A stretch of DNA of 64,000 nucleotides from Homalodisca vitripennis (GCF_021130785.1 NC_060215.1:114580001-114644000); one strand, 5' to 3'. Shown: positions 28,866 through 42,200, counted from the first letter of the stretch. Numbers and translations are program-made. Notes: generated from the letters alone by a model not told the origin.

Positions 28866-29169
28866 TTTCTTTATTACTGGTTTTACAATATTTAACAAGG
28901 CTATTAACACGTCAAATACATTTTATTATTAAACTACACACTAAATTTTATGGGCTAATATTGAAATGTTTGGCATTAAAATAATATATTTACTATTTTT
29001 TTACATAATAAAGTAATAAAATTAGCATTTTGTTGTATTTAAATTATTTTTTCTAATTTATTACAGTTCATATTTAAACAAATTCATTCACAAACAGTTA
29101 TTTTTTTAAGGAAGTCAATAAATTACGTATGTTTTTGTTTAATCCTAGGATAGGGAATAAGTCAATGAG

Positions 29170-29696
29170 CCTCGGGCGGCTATAAAGTCAGTGAGCAGGT
29201 GCACGAGACACATTTCTAATTAAGCCGCTCCAGCCACATCTCCTTAATCTGGCGAGTTAGCGGATTCCTGTATGCAATCGAACCCGTGGTGGAGGAGAGG
29301 GAAGGTGAATTGATGACGGGGGTCTCTGACAGCCGGGTGGTCGGTCGTGTGGGAGGGTGAGCAGGAGATCCGATCCAAGGGTCCGAACAAATGACGAGCC
29401 ATCATTGTATTACACGGCACGGGCGGCCATCGCATTAAATCAGAAGGGTGGTCAGGGGGTTGCTGATAGTGCAAAATTAATTGTAACCCATTACTCGGAT
29501 TACCGGAGAGCCGCTTGGGTCCGTTCTGGGACCGGTTATGATCCTGGTACTCCGTACAAGTGTAATCAGTGACATTATGTTTTGGTGTGCACACAGTGTC
29601 ATTTACTTTAATGTGGACCCGGCCCTCTGACTGGAGCTTACCGTTACGTTTCCATCGTTGTAATGACTGGCGGACTTTTAAGTCTCTTTTAAACAA
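29170..29696. promoter_or_regulatory. GC island with a 150-codon minus-strand ORF
   Basis: A GC-richer block containing GGCGGCCATCGC (from 29422, PHO-type core). Its minus strand holds an open frame of 150 codons (29244-29696), the longest non-repetitive frame in the window, starting MFKRDLKVRQSLQRW. I see no family motif, signal peptide or membrane segment. It could be a nested small gene, an antisense exon or chance. The neighbouring island composition favours regulatory DNA. Confidence 0.2.
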
Positions 29697-30402
29697 ATAA
29701 TTATTTTAATAATATCTAAATATGGTGTAAATTAGACAGAGTTATCACTCATATACTTAAATTTAAGCAGACAAATCTCTATACTTTGCGTTTTGACTAA
29801 CATAGTAGTATGTGAAAACCTGCATTCAAAGAGTCTACAATATGAATATTAATATGGAAAAATCATAAGGAAGGATTAATTTGTGACTTAATAAATATAT
29901 CGAAGAGTCATTTTCTCAATAATGCCACAAGCCCACTTCGTATAAAACGTTGCTGCTCCCTTTATTTTCTTTAATGTGGACTCATGACGTAAAAACACCC
30001 ATTTGTTTCAATAATGAAATGTTCATTACAAAATGTGATGTAAACTTTTAATTGACCCCATATACTTGAACTTTTAAAACCATTATGTTAACTAACATGT
30101 CTCATGCTGAAATACTGACTGATCCAAATTCTTACTAAAACCAGGTTCTAGATTTTCGACTACAAGGTTAGGCATAACAGCGCTTGATCACCCGCAGACA
30201 GTTTAAATAGATTAATTTTCCATATAAACAGCATTATTTCCATAGAACTACAGCAAAACGTACGGAACAAGGTCTAGATTTAGAGCACATAATACTAGCA
30301 AAAGAGCCAAAAGGGGGTACAATAAAAGTGTAATAATTGGTACATTGCATCTGCCGTAATTTTTGTTCGTATGAGATGATATTTACGTCACACTTTGCCA
30401 AC

Positions 30403-30660
30403 TCATTGATTACATACGAGGGAAAGGGAATATGGCAATGCTACTTTTTCTGGCTGTTTAAATGATATTTGTGAGGGACAAGAACAAGGTAATGTCATTT
30501 CTACCGAACGTTTTGATGACAGTTTTGAGGGAGAGAACATGACGAAGTCAATCTTGCCAGTTGATTGATGATATTCGTGAGAGGCAGACCATGGCAATGC
30601 CATTAATTCCGCATGTTTCGATGGCATTTGTGAGGAAGAGTACATATTGATGTCACCCAT
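30403..30660 (-). pseudogene. Decayed 18-residue tandem repeat, open on the minus strand
   Basis: DNA units of about 54 bp recur with anchors (GATGAYATTYGTGAG-like) at 30461, 30515, 30567 and 30620. On the minus strand an 85-codon frame (MGDINMYSSSQMPSK...) crosses them. Three units read in the same frame: SSSQMPSKHAELMALPW, PSKLSSKRSVEMTLPCS and PSQISFKQPEKVALPYS. They share the pattern S-[QK]-x-x-[SP]-K-x-x-E-x-[VM]-x-LP-x-S. Unit spacings of 54, 52 and 53 bp mean one unit is locally frameshifted and then restored. The pattern indicates an ancestral coding repeat now degenerating. I do not recognise the source protein. Confidence 0.4.
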
Positions 30661-31199
30661 ACCGGTTGTTTTTCTGTTACAAAAGCTTCGCCTACCAAAA
30701 ACAGTGATAGTTGACTACATTGTACGCTATTAAATATTGGGCTCTTTTTCGAATTAGCGTAAACTGGGTGTATAACAGATCTATCAACCCACTGAAACGC
30801 GTGAGTTATTCTGTTCCCTTTATTCTCAATGCAAAACCTCCAAAGAGTTGACTACTTTAGGCTTTGTATCGTTATTTATGTCACGTTACTCGCTCGGAAG
30901 AGGTCATGTTCACTCGACTGCGTGCAGTGACATTAGCGGATGCCGTATTCCGTCTGTCGTTTAAGCAATAATGAACGAATAAAGTTTTACGTCCAAATAA
31001 ATTACGTTTATTACATACTATAGGGTGATATGTATTGGATGACACTATGAGTTTTAATATTTAAAGTTGGTCACAAAATCCGAGCGTACGTTATATCTAC
31101 ATCTCTTTGATGGAAAACTGGAATAGATTATTAAGGATACAAGCTTCCAGTATCTGTAAGATAATCGGTTGAATCGAATAAATGAAACCTACAGGACAT

Positions 31200-31430
31200 A
31201 GTATCACTAATCTAACGTGAAGCCATGCCTCCGGCACACGTTACGTTGTACCACCTCGACTTCGCTGGTCGGCATGCAAGTCGTGCCCGGTCCCCCACGA
31301 AGTCAAGGGGACTCTGGTGCATACCCAACACCTTCCGGGCCCCCTCGAGTCGAGGTCAAACCGTACGTCTCCTCCCCTCACACCGTACCTTACCGGTCCA
31401 GATGTATGTCACCATTCTATTCTGGCGATC
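31200..31430. promoter_or_regulatory. GC island
   Basis: GC-rich, CpG-containing block (for example CCGGGCCCCCTCGAGTCG near 31338) crossed by two overlapping frames on the same strand without domain features. Probably noncoding; a conserved regulatory function is only a possibility. Confidence 0.15.
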
Positions 31431-31439
31431 GTGTTTGTT

Positions 31440-34020
31440 TAGAGTAATACTTCCAGCTAATACAATAGTGAAATATATACTGTCATTCATGTCTTACAAG
31501 CTTTCACTCACTTTTTAATCTTTTTAAATATTTACTTCGGTAAATCTAGTATAAAATTTCATAGGTCATCCCTATAGTTAAATCATGTTAATAATTTTTT
31601 GTTTTTGTTATTTTGAAAGCTTCTTTGGTGGATACAAAAATGTACAAATCTTCAAAAGCCACATCATATAATTATTACCATGATTAATTGCTGTGGCTCA
31701 AAATGTGTACTATAATATTATTGATAAAATTATTAATTTAAATATACTAATTTCATAAGCTTTACATCACTTAATTAATACAATTTATTTACTATCAACT
31801 CTCTGGATGTGAAATTTAAAATTTGACAGTCAATAGGGTTGTGGACATTTACAATCGTTATACTTCAACCTGTCAAATTAGCCATAGTCAATAATGAATT
31901 TAAAACGAGGGATTTTGGATGGCTTGTAAAAGTTTCTACAAATTCAGCACTATATGTCGAATACCTACATACAAGGAAGACAAAACAAATTTCTTACCCT
32001 ACTGAGAGCTTCAATAATGAGATCCATCCTAAAACGCATTATTGCCTGATGCCACAACACCTGAATGAAGTTTCTTGCAAACTTTAAAGCCTGCAGATAA
32101 TCGTTATCAGGATATCTTGTAACAACATAGATTCTAATTTTTGTTCATTCATTTATGTACCATAGCAGTGTTTAAATAATAAATGTTCCGATGAGATAAG
32201 AAGGGTGCTACAATGCATGAATGAAATGATATCAGATCATCATTTTTTTTTTTTTTTTTTTTTTTTTGCTGTATGCGTAATGCACATTGTTCATGTACAC
32301 TATGATTTGTTAAAATCTCATATGGTTGTGTTCAGCTTGTTAAAATTTGTTTTATTCTATTTCGTCGTTGCCATCGTGATTATCCATAAGACCAATTAAA
32401 ATATATTTACTAACGCTTAGCCAAATACCATGGAGTGACATGCACCAACATCGAACTCATTGTTGCTAATATATAAAGCGTCATGTAAAATTTAATATCT
32501 TTAATTTAGTTCATTTTCAATATGTCGTGTGGAGTGGCAAACTAATAGAAGACAAACAGAAATGAAATATGTTCAGCCCCTCGAGTTATAGGCTTCACTA
32601 ACACTCAACCAAAAAGAGATTTGAAGTCTTGAAATTGATGCATAACTGAGTTATTCCATGATTTAGAAAAGAAATACTTTAAAATCACTGTCTGATTTGG
32701 CAGCCCAGTGAATATAAACATGAATAAGCCTAAATATAAATCAAATATCTAATCAGATATAACTTTGAACAGAATATAATTATGTGTTTAAACTTAGATT
32801 TGGATGCATAGTCGGAACACATAAGAGATGTAATAGCCTATATATAATTCTCGAACGAAAGGTAAAAAACACTATTTAATTAATAAATGTTCCTTATGTT
32901 TTTAAACGATTTCGATTGATTTTGTTTTTAGTGTCTCACAACATTATACGCGTGTTTTAATTAATCCTTGTTTTAATTGTTAATCCGTGTTTTAATTGAC
33001 ATAGTAACTAATTCGTTAAACACTGCATGTATACGAACCCGTTTTACGATATTCCTAATGATATTGTGGTTAAGATATTAATGGTAATAATACACTTTTT
33101 AGACTGTTACCTGGATCCTGCATATTGTTAGTTCACAATGAAAGCTCCTATAGTTTCTCGTTGTTAGGATCGAGTTCATTTTTTGTGCCCAGGGGGTTTC
33201 TCTTTCTCACTGTCTGTGTTCTGGAAGTCGTAATAAAGGCATTTTATTGCTTTTCCGGACATGCCTTGTCCGTCTATTGTGAATCACCGACAAAAACCAC
33301 CCCTTTGGGAAAGTTGATCGGAGCTCAACGCTCGGCGACCGACTCCAGCTTGTCAGTTCTGCCCGGTCGGGGGTGCGAAAGGGTGCGAGATGTTATCGGT
33401 TCTTCCACTAAGTGCAGTGATCTTTAGTTTACAACTACTCGATAGTTTAAGTCGATCTTATAACTAATCGATTTAGGAAAGGATGTTGAGCCATTTTGTA
33501 GAACTAGAATCTGCAGATCTTCTAATACATGTATGTTTTAATATAGCTGTTCATTAAAAGAGGTACTTATACACAAAAAGTGTCATAATAATATTTGTAT
33601 AAATAATCATTGCTTAATTCATAGTCATTATTATAACATCAGCAATGCGGTTCTTTTTAAACATTGCTTTACAACATTACGTCGAAGACAACTATTTCAA
33701 TAGATATTCCTTTCGGTACAATAACCACACATAACTTGAGGTGTTTTAACTAGAGTTTAAAAAGTACAATTTTGATTAACCCATTCGACTTAATGTAATT
33801 CTGTTTTATATGTTCATGTCTTAAAAAACTATTAATATAAAAATATCTAAGCGTGTTTGTGACAAGTTTTTAAAATGTGAACTTTAAATAAAAAAGTAGT
33901 GTTTTTTATCAAGGAATGAAGGAAACTAATATGATGGTTTGTACATTCAATGGCTTTTATACATAATACAAACATATTTTGTAGTTACAATAATTTTCAT
34001 TTGTTTTGTATTTGAGATTG
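31440..34020. other. AT-rich intronic stretch
   Basis: No gene is seen. It holds a T25 run (32243-32267), short repeats of GTTTTAATT at 32950-33000, and a GC rise at 33150-33420 whose 100-codon frame lacks motifs. Confidence 0.45.
32243..32267. repeat. Poly-T tract (25 nt)
   Basis: A pure T homopolymer. It could be the tail of a retroposed element inserted on the minus strand; no target-site duplication was confirmed. Confidence 0.95.
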
Positions 34021-34600
34021 GATGTTAAGGGTGTTCCGAGATTCCTGCGTACGCAAAGCTCACGTACTCCACTAACAGCCACTAAACGTAACGGACAGAA
34101 ACAATTTGTGCGCCAATATTTCCTAACATATGAAAATCCCGGGCTCTGCGTCTGGGGGCGGATAAGTTACGACATTTAATCTTCCTCAGGGTATCATGCC
34201 TTTAGCTGCAGGAGCCCAATAAATAACATCCGAATATCACGGCTTATTTTTGTTCTCCAAACATTTTTGCAATTTTCAATCCCCGTGGGCCCCGCCCCTC
34301 TCAAAAGCGGCCACTCGTATATAACGTTGTTGTACGGTTAAAAAAAATTTTCACAACGACAATCCCCGCCTCTCTTATTTGCTTACCAAATCCGAGTGGG
34401 CCCTCGAACCCTAATGGTAAATTACAGCCCCGCAACGCTCCTTCTTCCTTCATCAAAATGTAATTTGAGCTCCTCGGCTCTAATTTATTACGGACCGTTT
34501 CAGTTCCATTTTAATACACGAAAGATGCATCAAATGAAGTGGGGAGGGATTGGGGAGAGGGTGTGCATAAACCATTTGAATTACTCTACGGCTGGGGAAA
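34020..34600. promoter_or_regulatory. Mixed GC island
   Basis: A 580-bp stretch of raised GC with CGGATAAG (GATA-type core) near 34157, CCCGTGGGCCCCGCCCC near 34282 and AGCGGCCACTCG near 34306. No coding signature is seen. Candidate enhancer-type conserved DNA. Confidence 0.2.
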
Positions 34601-34659
34601 TAAAATTTTCTTCTATGATTAAAAAATATTTAAGAGTTAGGCTACTTAGAATTTAGATT

Positions 34660-36000
34660 AGATTAGATAATTTCTCCCTCAAGAAATACTCAATCTGTAT
34701 TTGTATTCCTGAAATATAATCAAATGTGTAGATTAAAACTTTGATAATATTGAAGTTACCTCTAAATCACTAATGACCATCATGATACCGATCTTTAAAT
34801 AAACGCTTTGTTTTATACCTCAAACATTTCATGTAAACAATTAAACTTTACTTTTTGGTTCAGGAAATTACGGTGTAACCAGTTGAAGAGTGGTTCCCAG
34901 ACCACACACTCGTTCAGTGATATGTTCAGTGTACACGTCAGGAGGCCATAACTCTAGCGTGTGTTTTAGTTCGGAGTTTGTGTGTTTTTACTCCGGTTAT
35001 CGGAAATAAACACGTGTGCTGGCACATGTATCTGTCGCCGCTTCCTAACTGTTTGTTTTAATTGGGTTTATATCTCTTTGCGTTGACACGGTGTGGTTGA
35101 AAACATAGTTAAAACGGCGTGTTACTGTTTTAAAGTCTGATTGAGTATCAAATTTCTTTGATGAGTTTTTGTTGTGGATATTAGTTAAGTGATACGAAAT
35201 TGTCTTAGTAGACTAGTTAATATTATTACGTATCTCACAACAAGTGTGTATTCTAATCAAGTTAAAAAATCTTAGTTCCGTTATATTTAAGGCACACGTA
35301 ACAAATAATAAAAGCAATATACATTATTTAACATAATAAATGCTTATCTCTAACAAGGAATCTATACTTGTGAAATAAATGTATGACACCAAATATTACT
35401 TTTGAAAGATTACAGTAGCAACTGTGGGATTAATAAAAAGTTTTAATTTGTAATACTTCTTAGTCAGTCTATCAACTTTCTAAAATATAATTTATAATGA
35501 TGCTAGATTGATCTATTCAGAAAATAATTTATTTTACAATACAATTCACATCTATCGAAAAGTTTCAATCATTAACAGTCCAACAGGGCCTTTTGAAATT
35601 CGAGTGTTTGCTCGCTCTTCGTGCGAAAACTCTTGATGAAAACTAGGTACGTTGGTTATTCCTGGTTCAAGAAGGGACTCTGCAATCAATTCATTTTGTG
35701 ATGAATACTTGTATCAGTTTTGAAACAAGATGTTTAAACTATTACGTACAAAAATACAGAAAGAGCATTTGTAGACACGTGATATGTGGTTTTCAAAAGT
35801 ACCCAATTGATATCAAACGTTCATTGTTTAATTAATTGTTTATTTTCATAACGTTATTCAAAGTTATGAAATTCAATGACCAAAATACTAATATAAATTC
35901 ATACCGTGCTAAAAGAAATTAAAACATTATCATCTGCAGGTCACTAGAATCTGCATTATGATCTTGCGGGAGTTGGGAAGTACATAACTGACGTTTAATT
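34660..36000. other. AT-rich intronic stretch
   Basis: No gene is seen. A small GC rise with CAGACCACACACTCG and CACGTGTGCTGGCACATG words lies at 34880-35040. The rest is plain AT-rich DNA. Confidence 0.4.
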
Positions 36001-36039
36001 CGGAATAACTGGCAGCCAATTCAAAACCGCAGGTAAATA

Positions 36040-36265
36040 GACCAGGAAGGAGGACGGTTCGGAGCTAGGTGGGCAATGGCGGCCGGGGCCACGATCTGAG
36101 GGCAAAGCACTGACCGTCGAGCTCGACATAATTGGCACTCTGCAGATTATCATCTGAAACGGCCGCTCAAACAAAACGGCTTATTCTTTAACGGGGAAAT
36201 GGCCGCGTAAAACGGCTATCTCCATCTTGATCGGTCATCTTTACGTGGTACGTGAGTGCCCGCGG
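36040..36265. promoter_or_regulatory. Candidate PRE-like island with PHO motifs and AAACGGC repeats
   Basis: CAATGGCGGCC (from 36074) and GGAAATGGCCGCG (from 36195) both read as extended PHO/YY1 sites on the minus strand. Between and after them AAACGGC occurs three times (36157, 36174 and 36210 regions), along with GGCCGC words and CCATCTTGATCGGTCATCTT (36222-36241). This is the densest cluster of GGCC/GCCAT words in the window. No coding potential is visible. Confidence 0.3.
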
Positions 36266-36299
36266 AATTGCCCAGGATACCTCCCCGGTTAGTTTGGTT

Positions 36300-37980
36300 T
36301 AGTTAAACAAACATAACGCAGCTTTCTATAGTACAATGGGTCTTGACCGCTGAGGCAGTGAACTCGGTGACTTTTACTGGCACCTGGGTAATATACGAGC
36401 TGAAAGCAACAAAAAATTATGTTATCATATTTTAAATCTTCTAATAAAAGTTTTCTTACAAAATTAAAATGTTTTAATAGGATGGTTAAATCGGGAACCA
36501 ACAATTTAGTGGAATCAAATTATACTTCCAACACTGTCTGCTCCACCCGTTCTATTATTTATTTATTTATTACCCACGATACTCCAACACATTCACAAAC
36601 AATTAGCATCAAAATGTATGCTAAAAATATTTTGTGATGAACAAGAAAACCTAAATTGTAATCAATTTAAGCTTGAGAAACATGCAAAATAAAAATTACA
36701 GAACGAAATAGTGAATTAAAAAAACAATAAAAAATATAGAAATAACAGCAATACAATTTAAAAACTTTAGAGATTACAATAAGAATGTAGGCTATGTATT
36801 AAAATCAATAACAATAATAGCACACATATATCAGTAAGTAGGGATAAAAATAGAAAATGAAGTTAGTAACAAAAACAGAGATCCAAGAACAAGTATAAAA
36901 GCATAATATTAACTAAGAGAAAAGGCATAACAGAAAACATAAGACCAGAAATAACAGTGACTATCTTTTAAACTTCTCTTTTAGAATAGCACACTGTAGG
37001 CTAATAAATACATTTTACTTATTCAATATTCGGAAATTTCAAAACACTGGCAGTAGATTTTTATATCTCTGAATGTGCCCATGTAGATAGTAATTAAGGA
37101 TTAGAAAAGGTTATACCTTGTATTTATCATCCATAGCTATTCTTTCCTTGTTGAAGGCACCGAAAACATTGTTAAACATATCAATACTTTATTACAACAA
37201 GGAACCTATACGTTCTTCATGTATTTATAAAATAAAAAAACAAACATTACGTATAGTCTCAGCAAAAATGTTTCATTATTTTATTGAATAATTTTTAGAA
37301 TTATCACAGATATTTAAATGTTGGAAACATGGCTTGGATTTGAAGTTTACTTATCATCATTCTACATTTTAACATTTTATCAAAATAAACATTCGGGATA
37401 TAAAAAGATTGAGTTACTTAGTAACAAAACTCACGTCAGTGCATATACCTTTCTTAAATATAATGTATAATGATGGTATTTTGATATATATTCTTAACAT
37501 TACTTTGTTTAAAAGAATTTCACATCAATCGACGAGTTTTAACTATCAAGGCAAGGTCTTTTTAAAATAATGCTGTTGCCCGTCCATATTTGCGATAACT
37601 CTGGAGAGAAATGTCCACTTGGTACACAAGTTTCTCTTACTCCAAAAAACAACTTTTTCCAGTCCTTCAATAATCGAATTGATCAGTTTGTTACTTGTAA
37701 AACTCGATTTAGGTGACTAGGTAGATAACTGTACTAATTGTTAATTTAGATTTCTCTTTAGCTTACTAATAGTTTATATTTGAACCATAAAACGTAAAAT
37801 AAATGATTTATTTCATTAAGTAGTTCGTTTCCCGATTCCCCCAAAAGAAACTCTAAATGAAAGAGCAATAGGAACGGTCACAGACACACGACCTGCTAAG
37901 CCTTTCATTTCACGCAGCATTGCTCCGAGCCATGTCACAACAAACTAATACACTTCTGAATTACCGACGTTAACACAGCA
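36300..37980. other. AT-rich intronic stretch
   Basis: No gene is seen. A strongly A-rich segment (36660-36960) has many short AACA/AATA words, consistent with simple-sequence drift. Confidence 0.4.
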
Positions 37981-38146
37981 GTTTGCGGTCCGTGTTTTGG
38001 GCCGCCTATCGGCAATTTTCCAGTCTATGGCCACACATCCGGGCAACGCCCCCGTCGGTGGACATGCAGCGCATCCGTCACCCGGCCGCGCACTTCAATC
38101 ACTTTATTTTCTACGATGGAAAATAAAAAAAAAAAAAAAAAAAAAA
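37980..38146 (+). other. GC-rich block ending in AATAAA and an A22 tract
   Basis: A GC-rich segment (37990-38100) ends in GGAAAATAAA, which runs directly into 22 A residues (38125-38146). This could be a short retroposed sequence with its poly-A tail, or a chance A-tract next to a GC island. AATAAA abutting the A-run without the usual 10-30 nt gap argues against a simple processed transcript. Confidence 0.3.
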
Positions 38147-38587
38147 TACCCTCACATTCTACCCGTGTTCATAGGTAAAGTACAATAAGAGGCAGGCTAG
38201 GGATTTATTGTACACAATAGAACTATGAGTTTCCTATATATTCATACAGGAACTAACTTAATATTTCATTGAGTAATAATATAAACATCCTTTACCATAA
38301 ATTAAAAGTTACTTTGCAATTCGAACTTAGTTCTCCGAAAGTGTTTTGCAGAAAGAAAATCTCGTTCAAGCAATTAAATGATATACATACAAATTTTATA
38401 CTCAGCATTTTTCTTAAAAGCGGCTTCTCTTTCGTTAATGTCTAAACATAGTGCTACATTCTCTACATCGTACGGAAGTTAAATTAAAAAGCCATTGTAT
38501 TCTTATAAACTGTATTTAAACGAGGTTCTCTAAACAATTTATATCATAGGGAACACCAAACACTTGCATATAGTAGTTGAAACGGTT

Positions 38588-38652
38588 GCGAGTGGTCTAA
38601 GGCGTCGGTCTTTGAATCTGAGTTGGAGATATTGAAGGTTCAAGTCCTGTCT
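38588..38652 (+). mobile_element. tRNA(Leu)-like SINE head
   Basis: GCGAGTGGTCTAAGGCGTCGG (from 38589) is a close match to the D-arm/A-box region of tRNA-Leu-type genes. GGTTCAAGTCC (38637-38647) fits the pol III B-box consensus, at a spacing normal for a class II tRNA. The T-stem pairs poorly and no acceptor stem is seen. A SINE head or tRNA pseudogene is therefore likelier than a working tRNA. Confidence 0.55.
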
Positions 38653-38879
38653 TTCACTTTGTATCAGTATCGTATATAATCTTATTTTATTTCATAAAAT
38701 CATTGCACAGTCAGCGGCCCATGAGGACGAGAACAATAAGCCTAAAAAAGGGATTGGACTCTTTTTTCTATAAAAAAGGAATTAATTAACTACCAAGACG
38801 CCACGTAATATAGCATTCTCCCTAACGAGACGTGTGATTCTAAGTTACGTTCTGTTAGTTTCATGATATAGAGATTTTT

Positions 38880-39200
38880 CATTTAAACGTGTAATTTAGG
38901 GTTTTAAGCAATGCAGATCGTCTCGTCGCCTATGTAGATTGATTTGTAGTGCGTTCAGGCGTGTTCACCCTTAGTTTGGTGGGGATGGGGGTGCTGACAG
39001 GGAAGTGTACCCATATCGAAGAAAAAGCTCCTTCGAGTCCCATCTCCGAAATTATTTTACGTCGCCGAGTTCTGAAGCGTCTTGCCGGGTAGGTGCGGTC
39101 ACATATGTTTGAACGCGCGTTATAGCCCTTCGCTCAGCTACCTCGTGATCGAGTGATATGACGCCTCTGTGTGAGCTACTACGTGTGCGAGAGGGATCTT
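38880..39200. other. GC island with unusual CpG-rich sequence
   Basis: The block contains GAACGCGCGTTATAGCCC near 39112 and CTCGTGATCGAGTGATATGACG near 39143. No long frame and no recognisable transposon end. It may be an old mobile-element fragment or regulatory DNA. Confidence 0.2.
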
Positions 39201-42200
39201 CACGGAATTCATGTGTAATAGCAATCAAAGTGTAGATTTATAAAGACATTTCAAGTAAACTAAAATAACAGTCTCGAAATACTAAGGTTTTGAAAAAGTA
39301 AAATCGAAACGCGAAGTAAATTAAAATAAGAGCGCGCAATTGTTTATTTTCCACAAAGTTATATGAAAGTTAGATGTTCTTATACTCTACACCTAGCTTC
39401 AATACTTTACATAACCATATATAAACTTTGTTACACAATCTACATTACATACTCGAAAAAAAATAATACATGTAAAAATATTATTCATGGGATTTTTTTA
39501 GTGTAAATTACTATATGAGGCAAAAGGATTTAATGGCTTTTATGTAAGATAGCAGTGCGCCTTCAATTAGGGTTTGTGTATTAGCTAATTATTAATGCAA
39601 ACTGAATGAAACAAAATGCATTTTCAGCATAATTTTAACGTGCGACAATACGTCTTTGTTTCATTTATAAATCTTTGCATGAATATTATTCCATCAAAGG
39701 TTCGTTTTGCTACTTACTTTGTAGAACTATCTAAATAATTATATGTAATTCAAAATGTGAGAACTTTTCCAAATTATAATTAGACTTTATCTAATATTAC
39801 ACTATTTGTATACGCATGCCTAACATGTCTCGCATGAATTACTAATTAGGTGATTTTAAAAATATTCCTGTTTTTTTGGAATTTATAGGCCTTTGATATT
39901 AGCTGAAATTCTGTGCAATACACAACATATTTCAATCAGTAGCATAAAATACACTACCATTTGGTTTAAAACTTTTTCAGTGCTATAACAAACTTTTGTA
40001 ATCGTTCCTCACTATTTTTATTATTACAGAGGATAAAACTTCCAGTACTTTGTTTTGTAAATCCATACCAGCGACTAAATAACTGGGATAAGAATAGGAA
40101 GAGTCTTTTTAAGACGAACTCTCTACAATTATTGTGAATTGACAACCTACGAAACAAGATTCTTGAGGGCTGCATATGTGACATATAAGGAATAGCAAAA
40201 CTAAAGCAATAAGTTAAAAGGTAAATTTATAACTCCGGATTAAATAGTTTGACATATTTAGATAGTCGTAAGGTAACATAAAATGTCCTTACATGGTACA
40301 CGTGTTGTTGAAGTCGTATAAAAGTTACAGTATCTACGAATAGTTACAAGATATAAATTAGAGATGCAGGTCTATCCTATATAAAAACGAGGAAAACCTG
40401 GGCACAATGAGCATTGTACATTGAACTGGACAATACCAATCATATACCCCATCGCTGCTATAGGTTCCCATACCCCCACCTACGACCTCGGAACCAACGG
40501 CAGGGCCCAGACATCGGTTAAAATGATTGATGACGGCATAAAATCCGAGGAGCCGACTCTGCGTGTAAAGGAATGTCGACTTCCGCGGAGAAATCCTTAG
40601 GCGCTAAATTACCAATGCAAATAACTTGCCAGATATAACCAAGATATAGGGATTTGACATTTCCTTAAATTATTCTTATGAATCAAGTCCACCTTGAGTG
40701 TTTTTTTGTTAAAAGTTTTGGTAGGGTTTCATAGAACACTTTTATTTGTTGTTCAATTATAAAAGAGGAGCTTTAGATATGAACGCGAGTTCTGAGTTAA
40801 TTACCAATTACATCATTGTTTGAAGAAATTATAGAAATTTTCATAAGATCCTCATATTTTAAGGAAAGAATGTAATTCACTCATAACAAATACGATTTTA
40901 ATCAATGCGATATATGTATTTTTACAGCATTTTCAATAGAAGAAATTATTTATTTTTAGTAATGTAAGCAAACCAATTTCATAATTATTTCAGGTAACAT
41001 ACTTCTTCTATCAATACCATTTGGTAGTGTTTTTAGAAGCATCCAGTTTCAAGAACCCGTAGATAGGTGTTGGCACTAACAATAATGCTATTTTGAACAA
41101 AAGTAAATGACATCAGTAACATAATTTTCGAATACATATAGTTAGCATAACACTATACTACGTATTGACTATAAAACGTGAATTTAAATAAGTTCTAAAC
41201 GCTACTACAGATCTTTATAAAAGAGTATTTCAAATTATTTTTGTGATGTTTGTTACAGATCCTTGAAAACATACAGAATTTGTGGTTTATCTGTGTATAT
41301 TATTATTTTTACTCTTGAGTGTAGAGACTATACAAAATTGTTAAAATACTAACCCCATCTTATAAACCAAAAATTTAATTAAAGGAAACATTTAAACATT
41401 GCCGTTTACAAAAAGGTTTGTAGTGTTCTATACAACACGACAGCAGTTTGAAAAGGAAAAACTCTACTTTATTTTCATTGCCTATTACATAAATCAATTA
41501 GTGAAGAATAAACAATACCGAACACAAATTTTAAAATTTGGGAAACAGTTAATTTGTTAATATACATATTTTACTCTTTTATTATGGTAATCGTTCCCTA
41601 AAATGTTTTTTTAAATTTTACTATTGTGATTATGATATTTAACGTGGCTGTTTAATATTTAAAAAAAACTAATATTAATATGATATACGACGTTTTAACC
41701 CTTGAATTATGACTAAATGAAATAGCTGATATATTCTTCAGATTAAATAAAGGTACAACATTTTATGAAAATTTAAGATCCTAAAACACTAATATACCAC
41801 AGTAATGCAATACACAGTGATGAAATTATCATTACTGTTAATTCATTGTGATAAATAAAAATAACATTCCAAAGCGTTTTGGAAGAGCTTTACAAAGTAA
41901 GAAACCTCTAGTATTACCAGTGTTTTAGAGGCCGTAAAACGGAACACTAATGCCAGCGGAACATCATCTGAAGTTACTTTCGTTGAGGTCGCCCTGCCAC
42001 GTGGCGCGATAAACCAGAGTTGTACACCGTAGACGGGCTGACGGGCAGAGCGGCGGCGCGACCTCTCTAGAGCGTGACCGGAATGAAACCCGTCCCCGAA
42101 ACGAACAACGCGGGAAAATTTACGAAATGCTCGGAAGACGTGGCCAGCTTCCCAATGGATTGTTTTCATAACATCTCATTTGGACAGTATTTCGCGACGC

